NCBI GenBank assembly: GCA_934654515.1
Contig: CAKUGA010000014.1
Span: 1-29,347, forward strand
DNA length: 29,347 nt
Origin: an uncultured Collinsella sp.
GTDB lineage: Bacteria > Actinomycetota > Coriobacteriia > Coriobacteriales > Coriobacteriaceae
Direction of reading: 5' to 3'
Each line of letters begins with the position of its first letter. The first letter of the stretch is position 1. Position numbers and translations under genes: made by a program. Under the pieces are notes generated by a model, which did no database searches, was not told the DNA's origin, and saw only the letters and a list, made by a program, of their open reading frames with translations. Positions 16,301 to 23,546 of this stretch are shown here, one piece after another.

Positions 16301-19300
16301 GCGTGAGGTCAAGGGCGACGCCGACAACGGTATTACCTACAGCACCGCTGAGTACACCATCGTGACTACCGTCACCGACGATGGCAATGGCAAGCTTGCG
16401 GTTGAGCACAAGCTGCAGGGCGACGAGCCCGCGGCGTTCGAGAACGCCTACAACGTGACTCCCGTGAGCTCCAGTGTCACCGACCAGATCACCGCGACCA
16501 AGGTCCTGACCGGGCGCGGCCTCAAGGACGGCGAGTTCTCCTTCGAGCTCGTCGAGGGTAACGATGTCGTCGTCACCGGCAAGAACGATGCCGACGGCAA
16601 GATCGTCATGGACAAAATCACCTACGATAAGCCTGGCGAGCATACCTATATCCTGCGCGAGGTTAAGGGTGCCGAAGGCAACGGCATCACCTACGACGAC
16701 AAGACCTATACCGTCGTGACCACGATCACCGATAACGGCAAGGGCAAGCTCGAGGCGAAGCACGAGCTGAAGGATGCCACGACTGCTGAGTTCAAGAATT
16801 CCTACAAGCCGAACCCCGGCGAATTTAGCGTCACCGACAAGATTGCCGCGACCAAGGTCCTGACCGGGCGCGACCTCAAGGACGGCGAGTTCTCCTTCGA
16901 GCTCGTTGAGGGCGAGGGCAAGGACGCCAAGGTCGTCGCCACCGGCACCAACGACGCCAAGGGCAACATCTCGATGGGTGCCGTGAAGTACGACAAGCCC
17001 GGCAAGCACATCTACACGCTGCGCGAGGTCAAGGGTGGCGCCGGCGGCGTCACGTACGACGACACGACCTATACCATCGAGACCACTATTACCGACAAGG
17101 GCGACGGCACGCTCAAGGCCGAGCATGTCCTGAAGGGCGACAAGCCCGCGACCTTCGAGAACACCTACAGCGTGGACCCGATCGATGCAAACCTCGACTT
17201 TGGTCTGAGCAAGGCGATCAACGGTCGCGACTGGAAGGACTCCGACGAGTTTAGCTTTACCATCAGTCCCGCCGAGGGCACCGACGCTCCGCTGCCCAAC
17301 CCCGCAACCGTGACCGTGAGCAAGAAGGACGCGAAGGACGGCATCGCCGCTATCAAGTTCGGCGAGATCCGCTACACGGCTGCCGGAACCTACAAGTACG
17401 AGATTCGCGAGAACAAGGGCAGTGCGGCCGGCATGAAGTATGACGAGCATGTCGCGACCGCCGAAGTGACCGTGACCGACAATGGCAAGGGCGTCCTGAC
17501 CGCCAACGTCACCAAGAAGGAAAGCGGACGCTTTACCAACACGTACCGCTCTGAGCTCGATTACGCCGCGGCCGGCGGCCTCAAGCTCAGCAAGAGCCTC
17601 TACGGACGTCCCATGACCGAGGGCCAGTTCACCTTTACCGTGACGCCCGCCGACGAGGCCTCGGCTCACGCGCTTGGTCTGCACGAGGGTGCCAATGTGT
17701 ACAAGTCCCCTGCGACGGCAGAGGCAACGGTCGGCCTGATCGACATTCTGGCGGGCCATGAGGTCAAATTTACGCAGGCAGACGCCGGTAAGACCTTTAA
17801 GTATACCGTGGTCGAGAAGAATGACCACCAGCCCGGCTACACCTACGACGACGCCGAGCGCACCGTGACGATCGAAATTGCCGATGACGGCGCCGGTACG
17901 CTTACTGCCACCACGACCGTTTCTGGCGGTCCCGAGGGCACGCATGCGATGGTCCACAAGAGCGGCGAGAACAAGGTCGAGAGCGCCTTGGTCCCGTTCA
18001 AAAACAGCTATAGCGCTACGACCAACAAGCCCGTCCAGGTCGTTGCCGCCAAGAAGCTGACCGGTCGCCTGATGGCCGACGGCGAGTTCTACTTTGGCAT
18101 CGCTTATGCGGGCGAGACGGAAGCAATCCAGGGCACTCCGGCTACCAACCTTGGCGGTCAGGTGAGCTTCGGAACGCTGCATTACACGACCGAGATGCTC
18201 GCCGATCTGGTAAACGCCGGCCGCGCCATCCGCACCGACACGGATGCCAAGCTTGCGTGGACCATCAACTACACGGCCTTTGAGTACACGAACTCGCTGG
18301 CCGACAAGGGCATCACGGCCGAAACATCGAGCTTTGACTTTAAGGTTATCGTTGTCGATAACGGTGACGGTACCCTGACGGCAACGGTCGACTACGGTGA
18401 CGCCGAGCCCGAGTTCAAGAACGTCTACGGCGCCGAGGCCGTGGATGACGCACTCACCGGCACCAAGAAGCTTCAGGCCGCCGAGGGCCTGACCCCGGCC
18501 GACATCGCGGGCAAGTTCACCTTTACCGTGACCGCCGACGAGGCGGGCGCTCCGATGCCCGAGCGCGCGACCGCAACCAACGACGCGGCCGGCAACGTGG
18601 ACTTTGGCAAGATCCACTTTACGCTCGAGGACCTCAACCGCGTCCTGGGCGTGAAGACCGATGTTTCTGGCGACGCATCGAGCGACGCCGAGGCCAACGC
18701 CGATGAGGCCGAAGTTGACGCCGATGAGAACGGCGCCGATGAGACCGGCGCCGAGGTCGATGGCGACGAGTCCGACGCCAACGACGAGTCCAAGCCCGCA
18801 GCCCCCACCGCTCCGCGCTCGCACACCTTTACCTACACGGTGACCGAGTCCGGTAGCGCCCCTGGCGTGACCAACGACGCCAACGCCGCGCGCAAGGTTT
18901 CCTACACCGTGACTGACGACGGTGCCGGACATCTGAGGGTCAAGCGCGAAGGCGCCGACGGTGCGGCCTTTACGTTCACCAACACCTACGGCGTGACGCC
19001 CACCGATTCCGTGGTGACCGATCAGGTCAAGACGGTTAAGCGTCTGACCGGACGCGACCTTACAGCTGGCGAGTTCACGTTTGAGCTGCTCGAGGACGGC
19101 GTGACTGTCGCTAGTGGCACCAACGACGCCAACGGCACCGTTACGCTGAGCCCGATCCGCTACGAGGCGCCCGGCACGCACACGTACACGCTGCACGAGG
19201 CTTGCCCCAACGCGCTCGGCCTATACAAGGGCGTCACCTATGACAGCGCGACCTACACCGTCGTGACCACCGTCACCGACAACGGCGACGGCACGCTGAC

Positions 19301-19889
19301 CGCGACGCACAAGCTCGAGGGAACCACCGAGTCGGCTGGGTTTACCAACAAGTATCACGCCATGCCCACGCAGGTTTCCATCGGCGCCATCAAGGTGCTC
19401 GAGGGCCGCGAGCTCAAGAAGGACGAGTTTAGCTTTAAGCTCGTTGGCGAGGACGTCGAGTCCACCGTCACCAACGATGCCGACGGCAAGATCAGCTTCG
19501 ACAAGTTCGAGTACGACGAGCCCGGAACGTACGTCTACACCATCAGCGAGGTCAAGGGCGACGAGACCGGTATGACTTACGACAAGTCCGTCTTTACCGC
19601 GACCGTCAACGTGGTCGATGACGGCGAGGGTAACCTCAAGGCGAGCGTCGCCTACGCCAAGGGCGACAAGAGCGTCGAGGGTATCGTGTTCAACAACACG
19701 TACAAGAAGCCCGAAACGCCCGTGCCGACGCCCGACCCCGGTACGCCCAAGACCGTGACGAACATCGTCAAGACGGTCAAGGGCTTCCTGCCCACCACGG
19801 GTGACCAGCAGGCAGCCGCGCTCCTCATGGCGTTTGTCGTCGCCATGTCCGGCGTCGGTGCCCTGATCTGGGGCATCCGTAAGCGCTAG
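13308..19889 (+). CDS. Giant LPXTG surface adhesin: VWA domain plus about eleven FctA/Spy0128-type isopeptide domains
   Basis: 2193-residue secreted, wall-anchored protein. A signal peptide (GLLAVILAVVLVLPAAAFA, residues 7-25) is followed by a VWA domain at about 111-360 with MIDAS DASGSMD from D119. A region of unknown fold (about 365-690) follows. FctA-like pilin isopeptide domains then start near 694, 818, 939, 1059, 1177, 1295, 1425, 1576, 1713, 1905 and 2023. Most carry the K of a TKxLTGR strand, the E of a TYxLRE strand and the N of FxNxY, the residues expected for Lys-Asn bonds. An acidic insert lies at about 1784-1835. LPTTG at 2161-2165, a hydrophobic segment and RKR complete the sorting signal. 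Domains 2-5 are nearly identical in DNA. GAAGGGAG lies just before ATG 13308. No sortase or partner pilin is in the window, so housekeeping sortase attachment is likely. Confidence 0.93.
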   Translation: MSKYTRGLLAVILAVVLVLPAAAFAMLPEANARSSTGMDGPTASKKIVDPDTTGRWQYWASGGEQDQTTRYVGRIWTDKTVEPAEDEKSDFVTTLSTMSSTSDTTSLVTKPLDIVMVLDASGSMDESMGGNDQTKRITALKNAASSFIDAIAEQNAKIDASKQHQVAIVKFAGSRADWVGNDTYWESGYRYNYSQTMKKLTPCTGDDATSLKSTVNSISPNGATRADYGLQLADGVFSSGRADAKKIVVFFADGSPTSSSGFQASVADSAVKSAKSLKNKGADIYTIGIFNGANPAADPTNYWTSNENKFMHAVSSNYPNATSYTTNELGKRTENSDFYKAASNADELKKVFDDISSSITSGKGSPTQIEDGYDESKSGYITFSDELGDFMQVDAFVSAQINGVTFDGATKTTKGNTDTYEFSGVARDLVITVERSANAQQGDIVTVKIPASLIPLIRYHVDMENGIFERTSLNDIKPIQIKYTSSVKDAARNNLFTPDDGLKKYIEKHKGADNQTVYFLANKWSGGELGDVVAEFEPADTNSYYYFQKITPIYTDKECTQRATVKPQGNDVYYYKDEFVAMGANGKPKDDYAVVEFEGHEIASYDGALVKDDGYWSFNKGTARLAYIDQLHTTKDDVEANGNKTETARDVLNPWWNDLSSVATSTHVHSHLGNNGKIIFSLATKPTTVDTKTDFGLTKVLEGRKWADTDAFEFELSATSDNNAPMPDPATVTVTNADLDKGKAAINFGKITYAEPGEYTYEVREVKGDAGGITYSKNVATFKVTVTVNAKGELKADVEKTSGETEFKNTYSVKPVEDQITATKVLTGRDLKEGEFSFELVEGDKVVAKGTNAADGTIAMDKITYDKPGTHTYKLREKLPNEAGLSNGITYDKTSYTIKTSVIDNGDGTLKVTHTLEGTEPAHFENKYNTAPNESSVTDQIIATKSLTGRDLKDGEFSFELVEGEGAKVVATGTNDADGNIKMSTVKYDKAGTHTYALREVKGDADNGITYSTAEYTIVTTVTDDGNGKLAVEHKLQGDEPAAFENAYNVTPVSSSVTDQITATKVLTGRGLKDGEFSFELVEGNDVVVTGKNDADGKIVMDKITYDKPGEHTYILREVKGAEGNGITYDDKTYTVVTTITDNGKGKLEAKHELKDATTAEFKNSYKPNPGEFSVTDKIAATKVLTGRDLKDGEFSFELVEGEGKDAKVVATGTNDAKGNISMGAVKYDKPGKHIYTLREVKGGAGGVTYDDTTYTIETTITDKGDGTLKAEHVLKGDKPATFENTYSVDPIDANLDFGLSKAINGRDWKDSDEFSFTISPAEGTDAPLPNPATVTVSKKDAKDGIAAIKFGEIRYTAAGTYKYEIRENKGSAAGMKYDEHVATAEVTVTDNGKGVLTANVTKKESGRFTNTYRSELDYAAAGGLKLSKSLYGRPMTEGQFTFTVTPADEASAHALGLHEGANVYKSPATAEATVGLIDILAGHEVKFTQADAGKTFKYTVVEKNDHQPGYTYDDAERTVTIEIADDGAGTLTATTTVSGGPEGTHAMVHKSGENKVESALVPFKNSYSATTNKPVQVVAAKKLTGRLMADGEFYFGIAYAGETEAIQGTPATNLGGQVSFGTLHYTTEMLADLVNAGRAIRTDTDAKLAWTINYTAFEYTNSLADKGITAETSSFDFKVIVVDNGDGTLTATVDYGDAEPEFKNVYGAEAVDDALTGTKKLQAAEGLTPADIAGKFTFTVTADEAGAPMPERATATNDAAGNVDFGKIHFTLEDLNRVLGVKTDVSGDASSDAEANADEAEVDADENGADETGAEVDGDESDANDESKPAAPTAPRSHTFTYTVTESGSAPGVTNDANAARKVSYTVTDDGAGHLRVKREGADGAAFTFTNTYGVTPTDSVVTDQVKTVKRLTGRDLTAGEFTFELLEDGVTVASGTNDANGTVTLSPIRYEAPGTHTYTLHEACPNALGLYKGVTYDSATYTVVTTVTDNGDGTLTATHKLEGTTESAGFTNKYHAMPTQVSIGAIKVLEGRELKKDEFSFKLVGEDVESTVTNDADGKISFDKFEYDEPGTYVYTISEVKGDETGMTYDKSVFTATVNVVDDGEGNLKASVAYAKGDKSVEGIVFNNTYKKPETPVPTPDPGTPKTVTNIVKTVKGFLPTTGDQQAAALLMAFVVAMSGVGALIWGIRKR

Positions 19890-19899
19890 GCAAACTGAC

Positions 19900-20009
19900 A
19901 GCGGCCCGGGGCCAAGGGCCCCGAGCCGCTGGCGGGGAGCCAAAAACATAGCCCCCACCCCACCCCCAGCCGCCACGGAGGCGTCTCCCTTCTCCGTGGC
20001 GGCACTTTT
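19900..20009 (+). terminator. Two consecutive hairpins after the adhesin gene
   Basis: The first hairpin pairs 19900-19905 with 19925-19930, plus inner GGGGCC/GGCCCC, with a two-base internal mismatch; it begins 11 bp after the stop. The second pairs 19969-19980 with 19992-20003 perfectly (12 bp, 11-base loop) and is followed by ACTTTTG. The second looks like the true intrinsic terminator. Confidence 0.75.
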
Positions 20010-20030
20010 GTGCGCGGGCGAGGGGGGGCG

Positions 20031-20188
20031 CCACAAAACCGGCCCATCTACTACGTTTAACCGCTTGCCCCCAACCATGCCGAAAAACGCGGAAATGAAA
20101 CCGCAGGTAGAACGCCTGCGGTTTTGTTCAAAACGGGGATATGGTTGGGGGTGTTGAGGAAAACGTAGTAGATGGGCCGGTTTCGTGG
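20031..20188. repeat. Structured palindromic element, copy 2
   Basis: Outer arms 20036-20058 and 20161-20183 pair perfectly over 23 bp, extended by CCAC/GTGG beyond one mismatch. The middle stem, 20068-20078 with 20141-20151, is perfect over 11 bp. The inner stem, 20098-20107 with 20115-20124, is perfect over 10 bp and includes the conserved CCGCAGGTAGA. The outer-arm sequence differs from copy 1 in many positions, yet pairing is kept on both sides. Confidence 0.88.
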
Positions 20189-20202
20189 TGAGCATCACCA
20201 AT

Positions 20203-20238
20203 TGATCCCCCGGGGACGGAGGAAAACGGATCATTTTT
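20203..20238. repeat. TGATCC...GGATCA repeat with T-run, copy 2
   Basis: TGATCC at 20203-20208 and GGATCA at 20228-20233 are followed by five T bases. Bases 20211-20238 are identical to 13103-13130, in the same orientation. It lies between copies 2 and 3 of the structured palindrome. Confidence 0.8.
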
Positions 20239-20283
20239 GGCTCTGCGGGGCTTGCGAGGGCGCCTGTATGGGGCTGCCCGAAC

Positions 20284-20462
20284 AAAACTATGCCGGATTA
20301 CGGGGCTGGATCGCGAACTCCCAACCAGGCCGGTATTCGTGAAAACAAAACCGCAGGTAGACGGGCTGCTATTTTGTAGAAAACGCGAGGATGGACGGGG
20401 TTCCTGAGTTTAGCCCCGTAACCCGGCATAGTTTTAAAATGGCATTAAATCGGTAACAGCCA
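20284..20462. repeat. Structured palindromic element, copy 3
   Basis: Arms 20284-20307 and 20412-20435 pair over 24 bp with one mismatch. The first part of the arm (ACTATGCCGG) equals copy 1, while the inner part (CGGGGCT instead of TACGATA) differs on both sides together. CCGCAGGTAGACGG is at 20351-20364. Similarity to copy 1 extends past the arm to GTAACAGCC at 20454-20462. It ends about 35 bp from the response regulator stop and could act in its 3' region. Confidence 0.87.
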
Positions 20463-20496
20463 TTTAGCTTTGACGGGGTGGTCGGCCGCTGGTTGA

Positions 20497-21126
20497 TTAC
20501 CCTCGCAGGTAGGCGATGGCGATTTGGGTGCGGTTGCGTAGGCCCATTTTGGCTAGGATTGAGCTGATGTGGTTGCGCACGGTGCCTTCGCCCATATAGG
20601 CGGTGGCGGCAATCTCCTTGTTGTCGAGGCCACGGGCGATGAGCTCGGCGACTTCGAATTCGCGGTCGGTCAGACCGGCAAAGGCTGCGGGTCGGCGGGG
20701 CGTGCCGGCCTCGGTGCCCGCCTCGCTAAAGTCGACATCCTCGATAGCCTTGCCCTCGAGCACGCGTTTGCCGTCCATGACCTGCGCCAACGCTGGCGGA
20801 ATGGCGGCGACATCGGTTTTGATCAGATAACCGCGGGCGCCCAGCTTGAGCGCCGACACAATGTACTCGTCATCCGAAAACGTGGTCAGGAACACCACGC
20901 GTGCCGCGGGGTCACGCTCGAGGATCTCGCGCGCCGCCGAAAGGCCGTCACGCCCCGGCATCTGGATGTCGAGCAGCGCGATGTCGGGTGTATGCTCGGC
21001 ATAGAGCGCGACCGCGTCGTTGCCGTCGGCGCCGGTGCCCACGACTTCGATCTGCGGCTGGGCACCCAGGATAATCTTGAGCGAATCGACCACCAGGCGG
21101 TCGTCGTCGACAATTATGAGCCTCAT
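20497..21126 (-). CDS. NarL/LuxR-family response regulator
   Basis: 209 residues. Receiver domain at 1-120 with the acidic pocket D7-D9, phosphoacceptor D53 (LLDIQMPG), T81/T82 and K103 (LIKTD). A LuxR-type HTH follows at about 147-209 (LTDREFEVAELIARGLDNKEIA, VRNHISSILAKMGLRNRTQIA in shortened form), which should bind DNA as a dimer when phosphorylated. It overlaps the histidine kinase gene by 4 bases (21123-21126), the usual coupling of kinase and regulator. The pair is divergent from an ABC-2 exporter, and kinases and regulators of this type often control such exporters, so the intergenic dyads at 22384-22441 are its likely target. No autoregulation can be shown from sequence. Confidence 0.93.
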   Translation of the reverse strand: MRLIIVDDDRLVVDSLKIILGAQPQIEVVGTGADGNDAVALYAEHTPDIALLDIQMPGRDGLSAAREILERDPAARVVFLTTFSDDEYIVSALKLGARGYLIKTDVAAIPPALAQVMDGKRVLEGKAIEDVDFSEAGTEAGTPRRPAAFAGLTDREFEVAELIARGLDNKEIAATAYMGEGTVRNHISSILAKMGLRNRTQIAIAYLRG

Positions 21127-22268
21127 CGGGCCTCATCTCCTTGCTGTTTGGGGACGGTGGCAAACACGCGCCAGCCGGGGGCGCCGGCACGCGGCCCGGC
21201 GGTAAAGGTCCCGCCAAGCGCCTCGACGCGCTCGCGCATGGAGCCGAGCCCCATGCCTTCTGCGATGCCTCGGCTGTTTGTCTTGGTCGCTCCCGTTCCG
21301 TCGTCGGTAACGATGAGCTGGTAAAACGACGGATGCTCCATGCATCGCACGGTAACGTTTTGAGCACGGGCGTGGCGTATGGTGTTGGAGAGTGCCTCGC
21401 GCAGGATCGCCGCAAAGCAGTTGGCGACGTTGGCGGGTGCATGCTCGGCCAAAACCTCAAGCTCAATCTGCGGGCCGCCATCTGAGCGTGCGCCTTCCGC
21501 GATGCGCTCGAGCTGCACGGAGAGATTGGCCGCGTTGTCGTTGAGTGCGTGGACGCTGGTGCGCACGAGCTGAAGCGCCTCGTCGACCGTGTGCTTGACG
21601 TCGGCGAAGTCGGCGGCGACGCCGGGCTCGTTGGCGTGGACCACGCGTAGGGCCTCGGTCTGTAGCGAAGCACGCGTGAGCTGGTGGCCCACGTTATCGT
21701 GGATCTCGCGTGCGATGCGGGCGCGCTCGGCGAGCGTCGCGAGTTCGACCTCGTAGTCCTGGCGGTCGGCAAGGTCGCGGTTGCGTGCCTCGAGCGCGAG
21801 GGCTCGTTCCTGCAGCTCGTCACGGGTGCGACGCATGCGCTCCTGCTCACGTTCCAACTGGGCGGTGCGCAACGACAGTAAGGTGGCGGCGACCGAAAGG
21901 ATGGCGGTCAACAGCAGCGCGCGGGTGGGAAGCGCGCCGGCGTGGGCATATGCGACGAGCGCGCAGACAAAGATAGCGCCGGCGCCCAGTGCGCCCCAGA
22001 CGCGCTCGCGGCGCACGCGTCGTGCGATGTCATAGAAGGCGAGGGGCGCAAACGGCATAAACGACGGCACAAAGACGGCCACGATGACGTAGGCGTAGCT
22101 GCCGGCCTCGCTGGCGCGGCAGGCGCGTTCGCCTTGCGCGATTTCGGCCAAGGCGGTGATGATAACGCCAAGGCAAAACGCTGCGACCAAGCGAGCGTCC
22201 ACAGCAAGGCCCAAGGCGGCCGCGATGCAGCACGCCAGCACGATCGATTTGTCGAATAGCCTGTTCAT
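21123..22268 (-). CDS. Sensor histidine kinase (HisKA_3 type)
   Basis: 381 residues. About four to five membrane segments lie in residues 8-132 with very short external loops, so sensing within the membrane is likely. A coiled-coil linker rich in Glu/Arg (about 135-175) leads to a HisKA_3 dimerisation domain with phosphoacceptor H190 in REIHDNVGHQLT. The HATPase_c domain ends with DDGTGATKTNSRGIAEG and GLGSMRERVEALGG. It should phosphorylate the adjacent NarL-type regulator. ATG 22268 has no clear Shine-Dalgarno sequence; a TACAAT box only 6 bases upstream suggests a leaderless transcript. The intramembrane-sensing layout next to an ABC exporter resembles antimicrobial-response systems, but the signal is unknown. 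Confidence 0.93.
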   Translation of the reverse strand: MNRLFDKSIVLACCIAAALGLAVDARLVAAFCLGVIITALAEIAQGERACRASEAGSYAYVIVAVFVPSFMPFAPLAFYDIARRVRRERVWGALGAGAIFVCALVAYAHAGALPTRALLLTAILSVAATLLSLRTAQLEREQERMRRTRDELQERALALEARNRDLADRQDYEVELATLAERARIAREIHDNVGHQLTRASLQTEALRVVHANEPGVAADFADVKHTVDEALQLVRTSVHALNDNAANLSVQLERIAEGARSDGGPQIELEVLAEHAPANVANCFAAILREALSNTIRHARAQNVTVRCMEHPSFYQLIVTDDGTGATKTNSRGIAEGMGLGSMRERVEALGGTFTAGPRAGAPGWRVFATVPKQQGDEAR

Positions 22269-22274
22269 ACGGGT

Positions 22275-22280
22275 ATTGTA
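22275..22280 (-). promoter_or_regulatory. Candidate -10 box for a leaderless kinase/regulator transcript
   Basis: TACAAT on the minus strand ends 6 bases before the kinase ATG, so transcription would begin at or next to the A of the start codon. No Shine-Dalgarno sequence is present in the short gap. No strong -35 is seen at 17 bp. Confidence 0.4.
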
Positions 22281-22383
22281 CGCGATGGCGCGCGCGGGGG
22301 AGGCCCCACCGGAAGCAACCGTGACATTTGTCCCAGCAAGGGGGACCGCGACTATATCTCGCCGACAATCATTTCACCTGAGC

Positions 22384-22441
22384 ATTTTTGATAGCTGTAT
22401 CTATCATTTTTGCTAGATACAACTATCAAAAATGATAGATA
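22384..22441. promoter_or_regulatory. AT-rich overlapping dyads between the two-component system and the ABC exporter
   Basis: Two mutually exclusive pairings exist. 22384-22403 pairs with 22414-22433 (20 bp, one mismatch, 10-base loop), and 22398-22411 pairs with 22428-22441 (14 bp, perfect). The region is built from GATAG/CTATC and TAGATACA/TGTATCTA words and is strikingly A+T-rich in a G+C-rich setting. It lies 116 bp from the kinase start and 158 bp from the exporter start, so it could serve as a shared operator or as a switching leader RNA for either. Confidence 0.65.
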
Positions 22442-22598
22442 GACCTATCGACGGGGGATATGGCTGCGCCCGCAACCGTGTAAAACCCTCCTTGCGTGAC
22501 GCCGGCCCCCGCACTCGTGACAAAGCTCACTGGTGCGGCCCGCCCGCTCCTGCGATGATGCAATCGTACCGGGCCGCAATCAACAGAAGGGCCGCCTC

Positions 22599-23537
22599 AT
22601 GACAGACATCGTCCACGTCGAAAACCTCGTCAAGCGCTATGACGATCTTATCGCGCTCGACCACTTTAACCTGAACATCGCCCCCGGCGAGATCTTTGGC
22701 CTGCTCGGCCCCAACGGCTCGGGCAAAACCACGTCCATCAATTGCATCCTGCAGCTGCTCGCCTACGACAAGGGCACCATCGAGCTGTTCGGCGAGCCCA
22801 TGACGCCCGTCCGTTATGACCTTAAGCGCCGCATTGGCGTGGTGCCGCAGCAAGTGGCGGTGTTTGACGAGCTCACGGTGCGCGAGAACATCGATTATTT
22901 CTGCGGCCTCTACGTCAACGACCGCAAGCGCCGCCGCGCGCTGGTGGACGAGGCGATCGACTTTGTCGGTCTGGGCGACTTTGCCAAGTTCCGCCCCGGT
23001 AAGCTTTCTGGTGGCCTGGCGCGTCGCCTTAACATCGCCTGCGGTATCGCACACAAGCCCGAGCTTATCTTCTTCGATGAGCCTACGGTGGCGGTCGACC
23101 CGCAGAGCCGAAACGCCATCCTGGAGGGCATCTGCCGTCTGCGCGACGAGGGCGCCACGGTGGTGTATACCAGCCATTACATGGAGGAAGTCGAGCAGAT
23201 CTGCAGCCGCATCATGATCATGGACGGCGGGCGCGTGCTGGCGCAGGGCACCAACGACGAGCTCAAGCGCATGATCCAGATGGGCGAGAAAATTGTGATC
23301 GAGGTCGGCGAGGTGCCGAGCGCGGCGCTCGCCGCCGTTGCGAGTCTGCCGCATGTCCTGGACTTGGCGGCGACGGCGGGCCAGCTCACGTTCTCGTGCG
23401 AGGCGAGCCCGCATAACCTGACCGACATCCTCGACGCGCTGCGCTCGCATGACGTGCCGCTCGGCCGCATCTACTCAGAGCCGCCGACCCTCAACGACGT
23501 GTTCCTCGAGATCACCGGCCGCGAGCTGCGCGACTAG
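22599..23537 (+). CDS. ABC-2 exporter ATP-binding subunit
   Basis: 312-residue cytoplasmic ATPase of the DrrA/CcmA type. Walker A is GPNGSGKT at 37-44, the signature is LSGGL at 136-140, and Walker B is LIFFDEP with D160-E161. The loop after Walker B reads TVAVDP where TAGLDP is usual, and the signature continues LARRL rather than MKRRL. A C-terminal extension of about 90 residues past the H-loop (TSHYMEE) is normal for this group. An upstream in-frame start exists, but ATG 22599 is chosen because AGAAGG lies 8 bases before it and the protein begins at the normal place. It forms an operon with two permeases. The exported compound is not evident; drug or peptide export is typical. Confidence 0.94.
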   Translation: MTDIVHVENLVKRYDDLIALDHFNLNIAPGEIFGLLGPNGSGKTTSINCILQLLAYDKGTIELFGEPMTPVRYDLKRRIGVVPQQVAVFDELTVRENIDYFCGLYVNDRKRRRALVDEAIDFVGLGDFAKFRPGKLSGGLARRLNIACGIAHKPELIFFDEPTVAVDPQSRNAILEGICRLRDEGATVVYTSHYMEEVEQICSRIMIMDGGRVLAQGTNDELKRMIQMGEKIVIEVGEVPSAALAAVASLPHVLDLAATAGQLTFSCEASPHNLTDILDALRSHDVPLGRIYSEPPTLNDVFLEITGRELRD

Positions 23538-23546
23538 GGGGCGGCC

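Noticed and set aside
14721..19196. 1491-residue minus-strand frame opposite the adhesin
   Set aside because: Its repeats mirror the adhesin repeats, and it has no recognisable domain, start signal or secretion signal.
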